NCBI GenBank assembly: GCA_036495525.1
Contig: DASXMR010000060.1
Location: 1 to 64,000 of the forward strand
Reading direction: 5' to 3'
From: DASXMR01 sp036495525
GTDB lineage: Bacteria > Actinomycetota > Actinomycetes > Streptosporangiales > Streptosporangiaceae
DNA length: 64,000 nucleotides
The position numbers and the translations under genes were made by a program. Each line of letters opens with the position of its first letter. The stretch's first letter is position 1. The notes below the pieces were generated by a model. That model was not told the DNA's origin, did no database searches, and saw only the letters and a program-made list of their open reading frames with translations. Below are positions 29,859 to 38,965 of this stretch, in pieces.

Positions 29859-30545
29859 ATGACCAAGCAGATCAAGGGGGTCCTGGGCACCAAGCTCGGC
29901 ATGACCCAGGTCTTCGCCGATGACGGGAGGCTCGTCCCCGTCACCGTGGTGGCGGCCGGCCCCTGCGTCGTCACCGGCGTGCGGACGCCGGACGCCGACG
30001 GCTACTCGGCCGTGCAGCTCGGCTACGGCGAGATCGACCCGCGTAAGGTCAACAAGCCCGAGACCGGGCACTTCGCCAAGGCAGGCGTGACCCCGCGCCG
30101 GTACCTGGTGGAGCTGCGCACCGACCTGGCCACCGAGTACACGCTCGGCCAGGAGGTGACCGCCGAGACGTTCGAGCCAGGTGAGCTCGTCGACGTGACG
30201 GCCACCAGCAAGGGCAAGGGCTTCGCCGGCGTCATGAAACGGCACGGCTTCAAGGGCCTGTCTTCCTCGCACGGCACCCAGCGCAAGCACCGGGCTCCGG
30301 GCTCGATCGGCGGCTGCGCTTATCCCGGCCGGGTGTTCAAGGGCGTGCGGATGGCTGGCCGGATGGGCGGCGAGCGCAGCACCATAACCAGGCTGACGCT
30401 GCACGCGGTCGACGCGGACCGCGGCCTGCTGCTGATCAAGGGTGCCGTACCCGGCCCGGCCGGCGGGCTGGTGCTGATCCGCAGCGCAGCCAAGATCCCG
30501 CTCGGCGCCGGCGGGCGCCCGCTGACCAGGAGTGAGGCCCGATGA
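29859..30545 (+). CDS. rplC: 50S ribosomal protein L3
   Basis: Early 50S assembly protein whose loop reaches the peptidyl transferase centre. The 228-residue protein opens KGVLGTKLGMTQVF and has the KGKGFAGVMKRHGF and GSIGGCAYPGRVFKG loop regions, all normal. ATG 29859 lies 14 bases after rpsJ, behind AGAGGGAC. The 3' end overlaps rplD as ATGA. The family methylation Gln is expected near the GTQRKHR segment, and that region is present. Confidence 0.97.
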   Translation: MTKQIKGVLGTKLGMTQVFADDGRLVPVTVVAAGPCVVTGVRTPDADGYSAVQLGYGEIDPRKVNKPETGHFAKAGVTPRRYLVELRTDLATEYTLGQEVTAETFEPGELVDVTATSKGKGFAGVMKRHGFKGLSSSHGTQRKHRAPGSIGGCAYPGRVFKGVRMAGRMGGERSTITRLTLHAVDADRGLLLIKGAVPGPAGGLVLIRSAAKIPLGAGGRPLTRSEAR

Positions 30546-31372
30546 GCCCGGCCAAGTCCAGCGCGGCAGGTACCGAGCCGGCCGCCGCTGGCGGCACCCG
30601 CACCCGCGCCAAGGCCAGGCAGGCCAAGGCGGCCCCGGCCGCTGAGCTGCCAGCCGACATCTTCGACGCGCGGGTGAACGTGCCGCTGATGCACCAGGTC
30701 GTGGTGGCTCAGGAGGCCGCAGCCAGGCAGGGCACGCACGCGACTAAAACCAGGGGTGACGTCCGCGGCGGCGGTCGCAAGCCGTACCGGCAGAAGGGCA
30801 CCGGGCGCGCGCGGCAAGGCTCGCTGCGCGCGCCTCAGTACGCCGGCGGCGGCGTTGTGCACGGGCCGCAGCCCCGTTCTTATGAGCAGCGCACGCCCAA
30901 GAAGATGAAGGCAGCCGCGCTCCGCGGCGCACTGTCTGACCGGGCCAGGCACGGCCGGGTGCACGTGACCGCCAGCCTGGCCGAGGGCGACACGCCGGGC
31001 ACCAAGGCGGCCGTGGCCCTCCTTGCCGAGCTGACTGGAGTTGCCCCGTCGAGCGCCGCGGTGCTCGTCGTGGCCAGCGCTGCCGACCAGGTCACCTGGA
31101 AGAGCCTGCGCAACGCGCGCGGTGTGCACCTGCTCGACCCTGGCCAGCTGAACACCAGGGACGTGCTGGTCAGCGAGCACGTGGTCTTCACCGCTGAAGC
31201 GCTCGAGAGCTTCGTGGCCAGGGCACGCGGCGCCGGCTCGAGCCAGCACGGTGCAGGGCAGGCCGATGCTGCTAAGGCCAGTGCCGACCAGGCCAGTGCC
31301 GACCAGGCCAGTGCCGACCAGCAGGACGCTGCACCGCAGGGCGATGACGGGCAGGAGGACGACGAGTCGTGA
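30542..31372 (+). CDS. rplD: 50S ribosomal protein L4
   Basis: L4 lines the exit tunnel and, in E. coli, represses the S10 operon. The core (about residues 38–230) is standard: PLMHQVVVAQEAAARQGTH, GGGRKPYRQKGTGRARQG and SYEQRTPKKMKAAALR. It is extended at both ends: about 37 Ala/Lys/Arg-rich residues in front and an Ala/Gln/Asp-rich tail of about 45 behind, which contains ASADQ three times. The total of 276 residues is about 60 more than usual. ATG 30542 overlaps rplC as ATGA. Confidence 0.96.
   Translation: MSPAKSSAAGTEPAAAGGTRTRAKARQAKAAPAAELPADIFDARVNVPLMHQVVVAQEAAARQGTHATKTRGDVRGGGRKPYRQKGTGRARQGSLRAPQYAGGGVVHGPQPRSYEQRTPKKMKAAALRGALSDRARHGRVHVTASLAEGDTPGTKAAVALLAELTGVAPSSAAVLVVASAADQVTWKSLRNARGVHLLDPGQLNTRDVLVSEHVVFTAEALESFVARARGAGSSQHGAGQADAAKASADQASADQASADQQDAAPQGDDGQEDDES
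31277..31321 (+). repeat. 15-bp in-frame minisatellite in rplD (3 units)
   Basis: Three identical units GCCAGTGCCGACCAG encode ASADQ three times in the C-terminal tail of L4, just before an acidic end. Confidence 0.95.
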
Positions 31373-31671
31373 ACAAGATCGCCAACCCGCGCGATGTCCT
31401 GCTGCGGCCGGTCATCTCAGAGAAGAGCTACCGGCTCGCCGATGACGGCAAGTACACCTTCATCGTCGCGCCAGGTGCCAACAAGACACAGATCAGACAG
31501 GCCGTCGAAGCCGTGTTCAACGTCCGGGTCTCCGGCGTGAACACGGTGAACCGGCCGGGCAAGCGCCGCCGCACCCGGTTCGGCTGGGGCAAGCGGCCGG
31601 ACACCAAGCGCGCCATCGTCAGCCTCGCCGCCGGCGAGCGGATCGACATCTTCGGTGGCCCGGTCAGCTAG
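31369..31671 (+). CDS. rplW: 50S ribosomal protein L23
   Basis: Exit-tunnel rim protein that docks trigger factor and SRP. The 100-residue protein has DVLLRPVISEKSYRL, the KTQIRQAVEAVFNVRVSGVNT core and the RRTRFGWGKRPDTKRAIV loop. GTG 31369 overlaps the rplD stop as GTGA, indicating coupled translation. Confidence 0.97.
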   Translation: MNKIANPRDVLLRPVISEKSYRLADDGKYTFIVAPGANKTQIRQAVEAVFNVRVSGVNTVNRPGKRRRTRFGWGKRPDTKRAIVSLAAGERIDIFGGPVS

Positions 31672-31701
31672 CCGGACTGCACGCAAGGAGCTAAAGCACT
31701 C

Positions 31702-32535
31702 ATGGCGATACGCAAGTACAAGCCGACGACCCCCGGCAGGAGGGGGGCCAGCGGCGCCGACTTCTCCGAGGTCACGCGCAGTGAGCCGGAGAAGTCGCTG
31801 GTGCGCCCGCTGCACTCGCGTGGCGGCAGGAACGTGCACGGCCGGATCACGGCCCGCCATCAAGGCGGCGGGCACAAGCGCTCCTACCGGCTGATCGACT
31901 TCCGCCGGGCGGACAAGGACGGCGTGCCGGCCAAGGTGGCGCACATCGAGTACGACCCGAACCGCACCGCCAGGATCGCGCTGCTGCACTACGCCGACGG
32001 CGAGAAGCGTTACATCGTCGCCCCGGAAGGGCTGGCGCAGGGCGACACGGTGGAGAACGGACCGGGCGCCGACATCAAGGCCGGCAACTGCCTGCCGCTG
32101 CGCAACATCCCGACCGGCACGGTAGTGCACGCGATCGAGCTACGGCCGGGCGGCGGGGCGAAGATCGCGCGATCCGCAGGCTCAGGAGTTCAGCTGCTGG
32201 CCAAGGAGGGCAGGCTGGCGCAGCTGCGCATGCCGTCCGGTGAGATCCGCCGGGTGGACGCCAGCTGCCGGGCGACCATCGGCGAGGTTGGCAACTCCGA
32301 GCAGGGCAACATCAAGCTGGGCAAGGCGGGCCGCAGCCGCTGGCAGGGACGCCGTCCGTCCGTCCGCGGCGTCGCGATGAACCCGGTCGATCACCCGCTT
32401 GGCGGCGGCGAGGGCAAGAGCTCAGGCGGCCGGCACCCAGTCAGCCCGTGGGGCGTTCCCGAGGGCCGTACCCGGCAAGCGAACAAGCCGAGCGACAAGA
32501 TGATCACCCGCCGGCGCGGCAAGAAGAAGCGGTAG
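31702..32535 (+). CDS. rplB: 50S ribosomal protein L2
   Basis: Largest 50S protein, needed for subunit joining and peptidyl transfer. It has 277 residues. The C-terminal motif VAMNPVDHPLGGGEGKSSGGRHPVSPWG contains the conserved histidine of the active-site neighbourhood, and the Arg/Lys-rich tail ends RRRGKKKR. ATG 31702 is preceded by AAGGAG with a normal spacer. Confidence 0.98.
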   Translation: MAIRKYKPTTPGRRGASGADFSEVTRSEPEKSLVRPLHSRGGRNVHGRITARHQGGGHKRSYRLIDFRRADKDGVPAKVAHIEYDPNRTARIALLHYADGEKRYIVAPEGLAQGDTVENGPGADIKAGNCLPLRNIPTGTVVHAIELRPGGGAKIARSAGSGVQLLAKEGRLAQLRMPSGEIRRVDASCRATIGEVGNSEQGNIKLGKAGRSRWQGRRPSVRGVAMNPVDHPLGGGEGKSSGGRHPVSPWGVPEGRTRQANKPSDKMITRRRGKKKR

Positions 32536-32547
32536 GAGCACCTCACC

Positions 32548-32826
32548 ATGCCTCGTAGCCTGAAGAAGGGCCCCTTCGTGGACGACCACCTGATCAAGAA
32601 GGTGGATCTCCAGAACGACAGGGGCACCAAGAACGTGATCAGGACCTGGTCGCGCCGATCCATGATCGTTCCCGCGATGCTCGGGCACACGATTGCCGTC
32701 CACGATGGCCGCAAGCACGTACCGGTCTTCGTCACCGAGTCAATGGTCGGGCACAAGCTCGGCGAGTTCGCCCCCACCCGCACGTTCCGCAGTCACGTGC
32801 GCGATGACCGGCGCAGCCGCCGCTAG
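32548..32826 (+). CDS. rpsS: 30S ribosomal protein S19
   Basis: Head protein that contacts S13 and the 50S bridge. The 92 residues open MPRSLKKGPFVDDHL, with SRRSMIVPAMLGHTIAVHDGRKHVPVFV and then LGEFAPTRTFRSH intact. It lies 12 bases after rplB. Confidence 0.97.
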   Translation: MPRSLKKGPFVDDHLIKKVDLQNDRGTKNVIRTWSRRSMIVPAMLGHTIAVHDGRKHVPVFVTESMVGHKLGEFAPTRTFRSHVRDDRRSRR

Positions 32827-32889
32827 CCCGCCGCCCTAACGCAGCAAACACCGCCGCAGCAGCGACCAGACCAGGAAGAGAGCGAGACG

Positions 32890-33254
32890 ATGGAAGCGAG
32901 GGCTAAGGCGCGATTCGTCCGCGTCACGCCGCGCAAGGCCCGCCGCGTCGTGGACCTGATCCGCGGGCTGCCAGCAGAGCAGGCTCAGGCGGCGCTCAGG
33001 TTCGCGCCGCAGTCAGCGAGCGACCCTGTCGGCAAGGTACTGGCCAGCGCCATCGCCAACGCAGGCTACGCCAAGCACGTGGACGCCAGCTCGCTCGTGG
33101 TGAGCCGGGCCTGGGTCGACGAGGGCCCGACGCTCAAGCGCTTCCGGCCCCGCGCGCAGGGGCGTGGCTACCGGATCAACAAGCGCACCAGCCACATCAC
33201 CGTCGTGGTGACCGACGGCGCGCAGAGCAAGCAGAGCACGGAGAGGACCCGATA

Positions 33255-33255
<1 letters not shown>
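32890..33255 (+). CDS. rplV: 50S ribosomal protein L22
   Basis: L22's hairpin loop forms a constriction of the exit tunnel and is a macrolide-resistance site. The 121 residues include FVRVTPRKARRVVDLIRG, and the loop PTLKRFRPRAQGRGYRINKR is unaltered. A short polar tail follows. ATG 32890 follows GGAAGAGAGCGAG. The stop overlaps the rpsC start. Confidence 0.97.
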
Positions 33256-34145
<890 letters not shown>

Positions 34146-34148
34146 GAC

Positions 34149-34568
34149 ATGCTGATACCCCGGCGGGTCAAGCACCGCAAGCAGCACCGCCCGGACCGCA
34201 GCGGGGCCGCCAAGGGCGGGACCAGGGTCGCGTTCGGCGAGTTCGGCATCCAGGCGGTCGAGCACGCCTACGTGACGAACCGGCAGATCGAGGCAGCCCG
34301 GATCGCCATGACGCGGCACATCAGGCGAGGCGGCAAGGTGTGGATCAACATCTACCCTGACCGCCCGCTGACCAAGAAGCCGGCTGAGACCCGGATGGGC
34401 TCGGGCAAGGGCGCGCCGGAGTGGTGGATCGCCAACGTCAAGCCAGGCCGGGTGATGTTCGAGCTGTCGGGTGTGCCGGAGCAGGTGGCCAGGGAGGCGC
34501 TTCGCCGCGCCATGCACAAGCTGCCGATGAAGTGCAAGTTCGTGAAGCGTGAAGTGGGTGACGCCTGA
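34149..34568 (+). CDS. rplP: 50S ribosomal protein L16
   Basis: L16 shapes the A-site tRNA cleft and is a late-assembly protein. The 139 residues open MLIPRRVKHRKQHR; GSGKGAPEWWIANVKPGRVMFE and the C-terminal KLPMKCKFVKRE are present. ATG 34149 follows the rpsC stop by three bases. Its last codons are part of a direct repeat with the rpmC start region. Confidence 0.97.
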   Translation: MLIPRRVKHRKQHRPDRSGAAKGGTRVAFGEFGIQAVEHAYVTNRQIEAARIAMTRHIRRGGKVWINIYPDRPLTKKPAETRMGSGKGAPEWWIANVKPGRVMFELSGVPEQVAREALRRAMHKLPMKCKFVKREVGDA

Positions 34569-34570
34569 TG
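34550..34570 (+). repeat. Direct repeat, copy 1 (rplP 3' end)
   Basis: 21 bases, 19 of them matching 34584–34604. Each copy ends in a TGATG stop/start junction. In copy 1 TGA is the rplP stop, and the ATG opens a 13-codon ORF (34568–34609) that ends inside the rpmC start region. Confidence 0.85.
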
Positions 34571-34583
34571 TGGCGCACAAGCC

Positions 34584-34604
34584 TGAAGTGGGTGAGGCGT
34601 GATG
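34584..34604 (+). repeat. Direct repeat, copy 2 (rpmC start region)
   Basis: Second copy of the 34550–34570 sequence, offset by 34 bases. Here TGATG supplies the rpmC ATG, and GGGTGAGG serves as its ribosome-binding site. The arrangement suggests a small tandem duplication of the rplP–rpmC junction. Confidence 0.85.
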
Positions 34605-34841
34605 GCTAAGGGCATGGTCGCCGCTGATCTGCGTAACTCCACCGAGGAGGAGCTGGAGGGCAAGCTCGCCGAAGCGAAGATCGAGCTGTTCAACCTCAGG
34701 TTCCAGTCGGCTACCGGCCAGCTCGAGAGCCACGGTCGGCTGCGTGCCGTGCGCAAGGAGATCGCCCGCATCTACACCGTGATGCGGGAGCGCGAGCTCG
34801 GCATCGTGACCGTGGCAGAGGAGTCGGACACCGATGAGTGA
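34602..34841 (+). CDS. rpmC: 50S ribosomal protein L29
   Basis: Small helical protein at the exit-tunnel rim. The 79 residues show RNSTEEELEGKLAEAKIELFNLRFQSATGQLE and KEIARIYTVMREREL, followed by an acidic tail. ATG 34602 is preferred over the adjacent GTG 34599 because of its spacing from GGGTGAGG. The 3' end overlaps rpsQ by eight bases. Confidence 0.96.
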   Translation: MAKGMVAADLRNSTEEELEGKLAEAKIELFNLRFQSATGQLESHGRLRAVRKEIARIYTVMRERELGIVTVAEESDTDE

Positions 34842-35106
34842 GCAGGAGGCGCCGGCCCGCGGCTACCGCAAGGTGCGCGAGGGCCTGGTCGTCAGCGACA
34901 AGATGGACAGGACCGTCGTGGTCGAGGTGGAGGACCGGGTCAAGCACCCGAAGTACGGCAAGGTCATCCGCCGCACCAAGAAGTACAAGGCGCACGACGG
35001 CGAGAATGCCTGCGGCATCGGCGACCGGGTGCTGCTGATGGAAACCCGGCCGCTGTCGGCGACCAAGCGCTGGCGCGTCGCGGAGATCTTGGAGAAGGCC
35101 AAGTAA
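34834..35106 (+). CDS. rpsQ: 30S ribosomal protein S17
   Basis: Primary 16S rRNA-binding OB-fold protein. The 90 residues include KVREGLVVSDKMDRTVVVEVE and the HPKYGKVIRRTKKYKAHD motif, with a normal end. ATG 34834 overlaps rpmC. The 86-base gap to rplN contains two small stem-loops (one ACCAGG/CCTGGT type), the boundary between the S10 and spc groups. Confidence 0.97.
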   Translation: MSEQEAPARGYRKVREGLVVSDKMDRTVVVEVEDRVKHPKYGKVIRRTKKYKAHDGENACGIGDRVLLMETRPLSATKRWRVAEILEKAK

Positions 35107-35192
35107 CCACGGCAGCGCCGGGTACTGCCCGGCGGCGCCAACCAGGACCCGCCTGGTCCTCGCAGAGGCCGGCGTGATGAGCAGGAGTTGAC

Positions 35193-35561
35193 GTGATCCA
35201 GCAGGAGTCGCGGCTTAAGGTCGCCGACAACACCGGTGCCAAGGAGATCTTGTGCATCCGGGTGCTCGGCGGCTCGGGCAGGCGATACGCGGGCATCGGC
35301 GATGTCATCGTGGCCACCGTGAAAGACGCGCTGCCCGGCGCGGGAGTGAAGAAGGGCGACGTGGTCAAGGCCGTCGTCGTGCGCACCAGGAAAGAGCGCC
35401 GCCGCGCCGACGGCTCCTACATCCGCTTTGACGAGAACGCGGCCGTGCTGATCAGGGATGGCGGCGAGCCGCGCGGGACGCGCATCTTCGGCCCCGTCGG
35501 CCGTGAGCTGCGCGAGAAGCGCTACATGCGGATCATCTCGCTTGCGCCGGAGGTGCTGTGA
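35193..35561 (+). CDS. rplN: 50S ribosomal protein L14
   Basis: Inter-subunit bridge protein. The 122 residues open MIQQESRLKVADNTGAKE; IRVLGGSGRRYAGIGDVIVA and RGTRIFGPVGRELREK are present. GTG 35193 follows GCAGGAG. The stop overlaps the rplX start as TGATG. Confidence 0.97.
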   Translation: MIQQESRLKVADNTGAKEILCIRVLGGSGRRYAGIGDVIVATVKDALPGAGVKKGDVVKAVVVRTRKERRRADGSYIRFDENAAVLIRDGGEPRGTRIFGPVGRELREKRYMRIISLAPEVL

Positions 35562-35932
35562 TGGCGAAGAAGGCGACGCCGGGCCAGAGCGGCCAGGCAA
35601 AGGCAAAGAGCCTGAAGGTCAAGAAGGGCGACCGGGTCATCGTGATCGCGGGCAAGGACCGCGGCCGCGAGGGCACCGTCATCCTGGTCAACCCTGAGCG
35701 GCAGAAGGTGCTGGTCCAGGGCGTCAACATGGTCCGCAAGAACACCAAGGTGGACTACCAGGGCAGGCGCGGTGCCAAGGAAGGCGGCATCGTCAACACC
35801 GAGGCCCTGATCCACGTGAGCAACGTCCAGCTGATCGATCCGGAGACCAAGAAGCGCGCCCGGGTGGGCTACAAGATGACCGAGGACAAGGGCAAGGTCC
35901 GGATTACCCGGCCGGGCGGTAAGGAAATCTGA
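35561..35932 (+). CDS. rplX: 50S ribosomal protein L24
   Basis: Assembly initiator with a KOW motif (VKKGDRVIVIAGKDRGREGTV). The 123 residues carry an additional Lys/Gln-rich N-terminus before the KOW motif. A GTG three bases upstream (35558) is in frame, but ATG 35561 gives the usual TGATG coupling with rplN. Confidence 0.96.
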   Translation: MAKKATPGQSGQAKAKSLKVKKGDRVIVIAGKDRGREGTVILVNPERQKVLVQGVNMVRKNTKVDYQGRRGAKEGGIVNTEALIHVSNVQLIDPETKKRARVGYKMTEDKGKVRITRPGGKEI

Positions 35933-36573
35933 TGGCACCGAGGACCAGGTCTGCCAGGGCCGCGCAGAGCGAGTCGGCTGGCGGCACGGCCGAGGGTGGC
36001 GGCACGGCGACGGCGGTCGCCGAGCGCGTGCCGCCCCGGCTCAAGGACCGCTACGCCGCGGAGATCGCGCCAGCGCTGCGCGAGGAGTTCGGCTACGCCA
36101 ACGTGATGCAGATCCCCAGGGTTACCAAGATCGTCGTCAACATGGGCGTCGGCGAGGCAGCCAGGGATGCGAAGCTGATCGACGGCGCGATCCGCGACCT
36201 GACCGTCATCACCGGCCAGAAGCCGGCCGTGGCCAGGGCGCGCAAGTCGATCGCGCAGTTCAAGCTCAGGGAAGGCATGCCGATCGGCGCGCACGTGACG
36301 CTCCGCGGCGACCGGATGTGGGAGTTCCTCGACCGGCTGCTGTCGATCGCGCTGCCCAGGATCCGAGACTTCCGCGGCCTGAGCGACCGCCAGTTCGACG
36401 GCCGCGGGAACTACACCTTCGGCCTCACTGAGCAGCTGATGTTCCACGAGATCAACCCGGACCAGGTCGACCGGCAGCGTGGCATGGACGTGACGCTGGT
36501 CACCACGGCGACCAACGATGACGAGGGGCGGTCACTGCTGCGGCAGCTCGGCTTCCCCTTCAGGGAGAGCTGA
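35932..36573 (+). CDS. rplE: 50S ribosomal protein L5
   Basis: 5S rRNA-binding protein of the central protuberance. The core from about residue 35 (PRLKDRYAAEIAPALREEFGY, IPRVTKIVVNMGVGEAARDAK, ITGQKPAVARARKSIAQFKLREG) is normal. An Ala/Ser/Gly-rich N-terminal extension of about 33 residues gives 213 in total. ATG 35932 overlaps the rplX stop as TGATG. Confidence 0.96.
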   Translation: MAPRTRSARAAQSESAGGTAEGGGTATAVAERVPPRLKDRYAAEIAPALREEFGYANVMQIPRVTKIVVNMGVGEAARDAKLIDGAIRDLTVITGQKPAVARARKSIAQFKLREGMPIGAHVTLRGDRMWEFLDRLLSIALPRIRDFRGLSDRQFDGRGNYTFGLTEQLMFHEINPDQVDRQRGMDVTLVTTATNDDEGRSLLRQLGFPFRES

Positions 36574-36576
36574 CAA

Positions 36577-36762
36577 GTGGCGAAGAAGAGCTTGATCGCC
36601 AAGGCGAAGCGCACGCCGAAGTACCACGTGCGCGCATACACCCGCTGCTCACGCTGCGGGCGGCCACGGGCGGTCTACCGCAAGTTCGGCCTGTGCCGGA
36701 TTTGCTTCCGCACCCTGGCGCACCGCGGTGAGCTGCCCGGCATCACCAAGTCCAGCTGGTAG
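36577..36762 (+). CDS. rpsZ: 30S ribosomal protein S14 type Z
   Basis: Short zinc-binding form of S14 (61 residues), with Cys ligands C24, C27, C40 and C43 in two CxxC pairs. Actinomycetes often carry a second, zinc-independent rpsN under Zur control elsewhere. This copy is the housekeeping one in the spc cluster. GTG 36577 follows the rplE stop by three bases. Confidence 0.97.
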   Translation: MAKKSLIAKAKRTPKYHVRAYTRCSRCGRPRAVYRKFGLCRICFRTLAHRGELPGITKSSW

Positions 36763-36857
36763 TACCGGCTGGCACCCAGGACTGACCAAGGGCGCGCCGC
36801 GCCCGCTGCTACGCCGCAGGTCCGCAGGAAACCACGGCGAGGAAGGCCACCAGGCCG

Positions 36858-37256
36858 ATGACCATGACCGATCCCGTCGCAGACATGCTGACCCGTCTGC
36901 GCAACGCCAACTCGGCGTATCACGACGCGGTGACGATGCCGCATTCCAAGATCAAGGTGCACATCGCCGAACTGCTCAAGCAGGAGGGCTACATCTTCGG
37001 CTGGCGGGTGGAGGACGCACCGGTTGGCAAGAGTCTCGTGGTCACCCTGAAGTTCGGGCCGAGCCGCGAGCGCTCGATCGCCGGCATCAAGCGGGTATCC
37101 AAGCCCGGCCTGCGGGTCTATGCCCGCAAGGACAACCTGCCCCGGGTGCTGGGCGGGCTTGGCGTGGCGATCATCTCGACTTCCGGCGGGCTGATGACCG
37201 ACAAGCAGGCCAACAAGAAGGGCGTGGGCGGGGAAGTCCTCGCCTACGTCTGGTAG
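36858..37256 (+). CDS. rpsH: 30S ribosomal protein S8
   Basis: Central 16S rRNA-binding protein and repressor of the spc operon in E. coli. The 132 residues open with DPVADMLTRLRNANSAYHD; KRVSKPGLRVYARKDNLPRV and the C-terminal GLMTDKQANKKGVGGEVLAYVW are intact. ATG 36858 is used; a second ATG two codons on is equally close to the ribosome-binding site. Confidence 0.97.
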   Translation: MTMTDPVADMLTRLRNANSAYHDAVTMPHSKIKVHIAELLKQEGYIFGWRVEDAPVGKSLVVTLKFGPSRERSIAGIKRVSKPGLRVYARKDNLPRVLGGLGVAIISTSGGLMTDKQANKKGVGGEVLAYVW

Positions 37257-37267
37257 GGAGGCCTGTC

Positions 37268-37804
37268 ATGTCACGAATCGGGCGGATGCCCGTCGCCATC
37301 CCCAGCGGCGTCGACATCACTATCAGCGGCCGCGAGGTCAGCGTGAAGGGGCCGAAGGGCAGCCTCAGCATGCAGGTCGCCGCGCCGATCGAGGTGAGCA
37401 AGGCCGACGCGACCATCACTGTCACCCGGCCGAGCGACGAGGGTGAGGTCAGGGCGCTGCACGGGCTGTCCAGGTCGCTGATCGCCAACATGGTGACCGG
37501 CGTGACCCAGGGATACAGCAAGACCCTGGAGATCGTCGGAGTCGGCTACCGGGTCCAGGCGAGGGGCAGGGACCTGGAGTTCTCGCTCGGCTTCAGCCAC
37601 CCGGTGCCGGTGGCAGCGCCCGAGGGGATCTCCTTCCGGGTGGAGACTCCGACCAGGTTCGTCGTCGAGGGCATCGACAAGCAGCAGGTCGGCGAAGTGG
37701 CGGCCAACATAAGGAAGCTGCGCAAGCCTGACCCGTACAAGGGCAAGGGCGTGCGCTACCAGGGTGAGCAGATCCGCCGCAAGGTCGGGAAGGCTGGGAA
37801 GTAA
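37268..37804 (+). CDS. rplF: 50S ribosomal protein L6
   Basis: Two-domain protein near the sarcin–ricin loop. It has 178 residues; MSRIGRMPVAIPSGVDI opens it, with GVGYRVQARGRDLEFSLGFSHPV in the second domain and PDPYKGKGVRY near the end. ATG 37268 has AGGGAGG upstream. The much longer open frame from 36728 overlaps rpsZ and rpsH and is rejected. Confidence 0.97.
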   Translation: MSRIGRMPVAIPSGVDITISGREVSVKGPKGSLSMQVAAPIEVSKADATITVTRPSDEGEVRALHGLSRSLIANMVTGVTQGYSKTLEIVGVGYRVQARGRDLEFSLGFSHPVPVAAPEGISFRVETPTRFVVEGIDKQQVGEVAANIRKLRKPDPYKGKGVRYQGEQIRRKVGKAGK

Positions 37805-37806
37805 CG

Positions 37807-38205
37807 ATGTCTGGCACGAAGACCTCGGGGCACAACCGGATCACTGGCCGCGCCTCGGCACGGTCCATGGCCCGGTCAAGGCGCCACCTGCGGGTACGCA
37901 AGAAGGTCGCCGGCAGCGCGCAGCTGCCGCGGCTGGTCGTCACCCGCTCAGCGCGGCACATGACCGCGCAGCTCGTCGACGACGTCGCGGGCAGCACGCT
38001 GGCATCTGCCTCTACCCTGGAACAGGTCGTTCGCGACGCCGCTGGCGACAAGAGGGCCAAGGCGCGGCAGGTTGGCGCCCTGGTGGCAGAGCGCGCGGCC
38101 GAGGCGGGCATTGCCACGGCGGTCTTCGACCGCGGCGGCTACTCCTATCACGGCCGGGTCGCGGCGGTGGCTGACGGCGCGCGCGAGAAGGGCCTGAAGC
38201 TGTGA
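37807..38205 (+). CDS. rplR: 50S ribosomal protein L18
   Basis: 5S rRNA-binding protein. The 132 residues have an Arg-rich N-terminus, RLVVTRSARHMTAQLVDD, and the C-terminal AVFDRGGYSYHGRVAAVADGAREKGLKL. It starts two bases after the rplF stop. The 127-base gap to rpsE contains a stem-loop of about 10 bp with one bulge near 38226–38248. Confidence 0.97.
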   Translation: MSGTKTSGHNRITGRASARSMARSRRHLRVRKKVAGSAQLPRLVVTRSARHMTAQLVDDVAGSTLASASTLEQVVRDAAGDKRAKARQVGALVAERAAEAGIATAVFDRGGYSYHGRVAAVADGAREKGLKL

Positions 38206-38332
38206 TGGCCGGCCAAGCAGCAGCGCCGGGGCACGCCCCGGGCGCTGAGCCTGCGTCGCTGCAAGGCGTCGCGCTGATCGGCGGCCGGCTGGATCCCGGC
38301 CGGGCACGTCATGACGAGAGAAGGAATATCTG

Positions 38333-38953
38333 ATGCCAGCAGCTCCGAGGCGCGGCTCCGGCGGCGGCGAACGGCGCGACCGCCGTGACGACCGCCGCGG
38401 CGGCGCGGCCGAAAAGGGCACCGCGTACCTGGAGCGGGTCGTCAAGATCAACCGCGTGGCCAAGGTTGTCCAGGGCGGCCGTCGGTTCAGCTTCACCGCG
38501 CTCGTCGTGGTCGGTGACGGCAACGGCATGGTCGGCGTCGGCTACGGCAAGGCCAAGGAAGTGCCAGCCGCGATCGCCAAGGGCGTGGAGTCGGCCAAGA
38601 AGAGCTTCTTCAGGGTGCCACGCATCGCCGGGACCATCCCGCACACCGTGCAGGGTGAGACGTCAGCAGGCGTCGTGCTGCTCAAGCCAGCGAGCCCTGG
38701 CACCGGCGTGATCGCCGGCGGTCCGGTCCGCGCCGTGCTCGAGTGCGCTGGCATCCAGGACGTGCTCTCCCGCTCGCTCGGCTCGTCGAACCCGATCAAC
38801 GTGGTGCACGCGACCGTGACGGCGCTACAGAGCCTGGTCCGGCCGGAGGAGATCGCGGCACGTCGCGGTCTGCCCATCGAGCACGTCGCGCCAGCCGCGA
38901 TGCTGCGCGCCAGGTCCGCGGCGGCCAGCAGCGGCACGCCGGCGAATAGCTGA
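38333..38953 (+). CDS. rpsE: 30S ribosomal protein S5
   Basis: S5 contributes to decoding fidelity and carries the spectinomycin-resistance loop. It has 206 residues: an Arg/Gly/Asp-rich N-terminal extension (about residues 5–25), then VVKINRVAKVVQGGRRFSF, the GDGNGMVGVGYGKAKEVP loop in wild-type form, and the C-terminal domain. ATG 38333 follows GAGAGAAGGA. Confidence 0.97.
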   Translation: MPAAPRRGSGGGERRDRRDDRRGGAAEKGTAYLERVVKINRVAKVVQGGRRFSFTALVVVGDGNGMVGVGYGKAKEVPAAIAKGVESAKKSFFRVPRIAGTIPHTVQGETSAGVVLLKPASPGTGVIAGGPVRAVLECAGIQDVLSRSLGSSNPINVVHATVTALQSLVRPEEIAARRGLPIEHVAPAAMLRARSAAASSGTPANS

Positions 38954-38965
38954 CCGGGAGCAGCG

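Noticed and set aside
36728..37267. Long upstream extension of rplF
   Set aside because: It overlaps rpsZ and rpsH entirely. The L6 family start fits ATG 37268 with a good ribosome-binding site.
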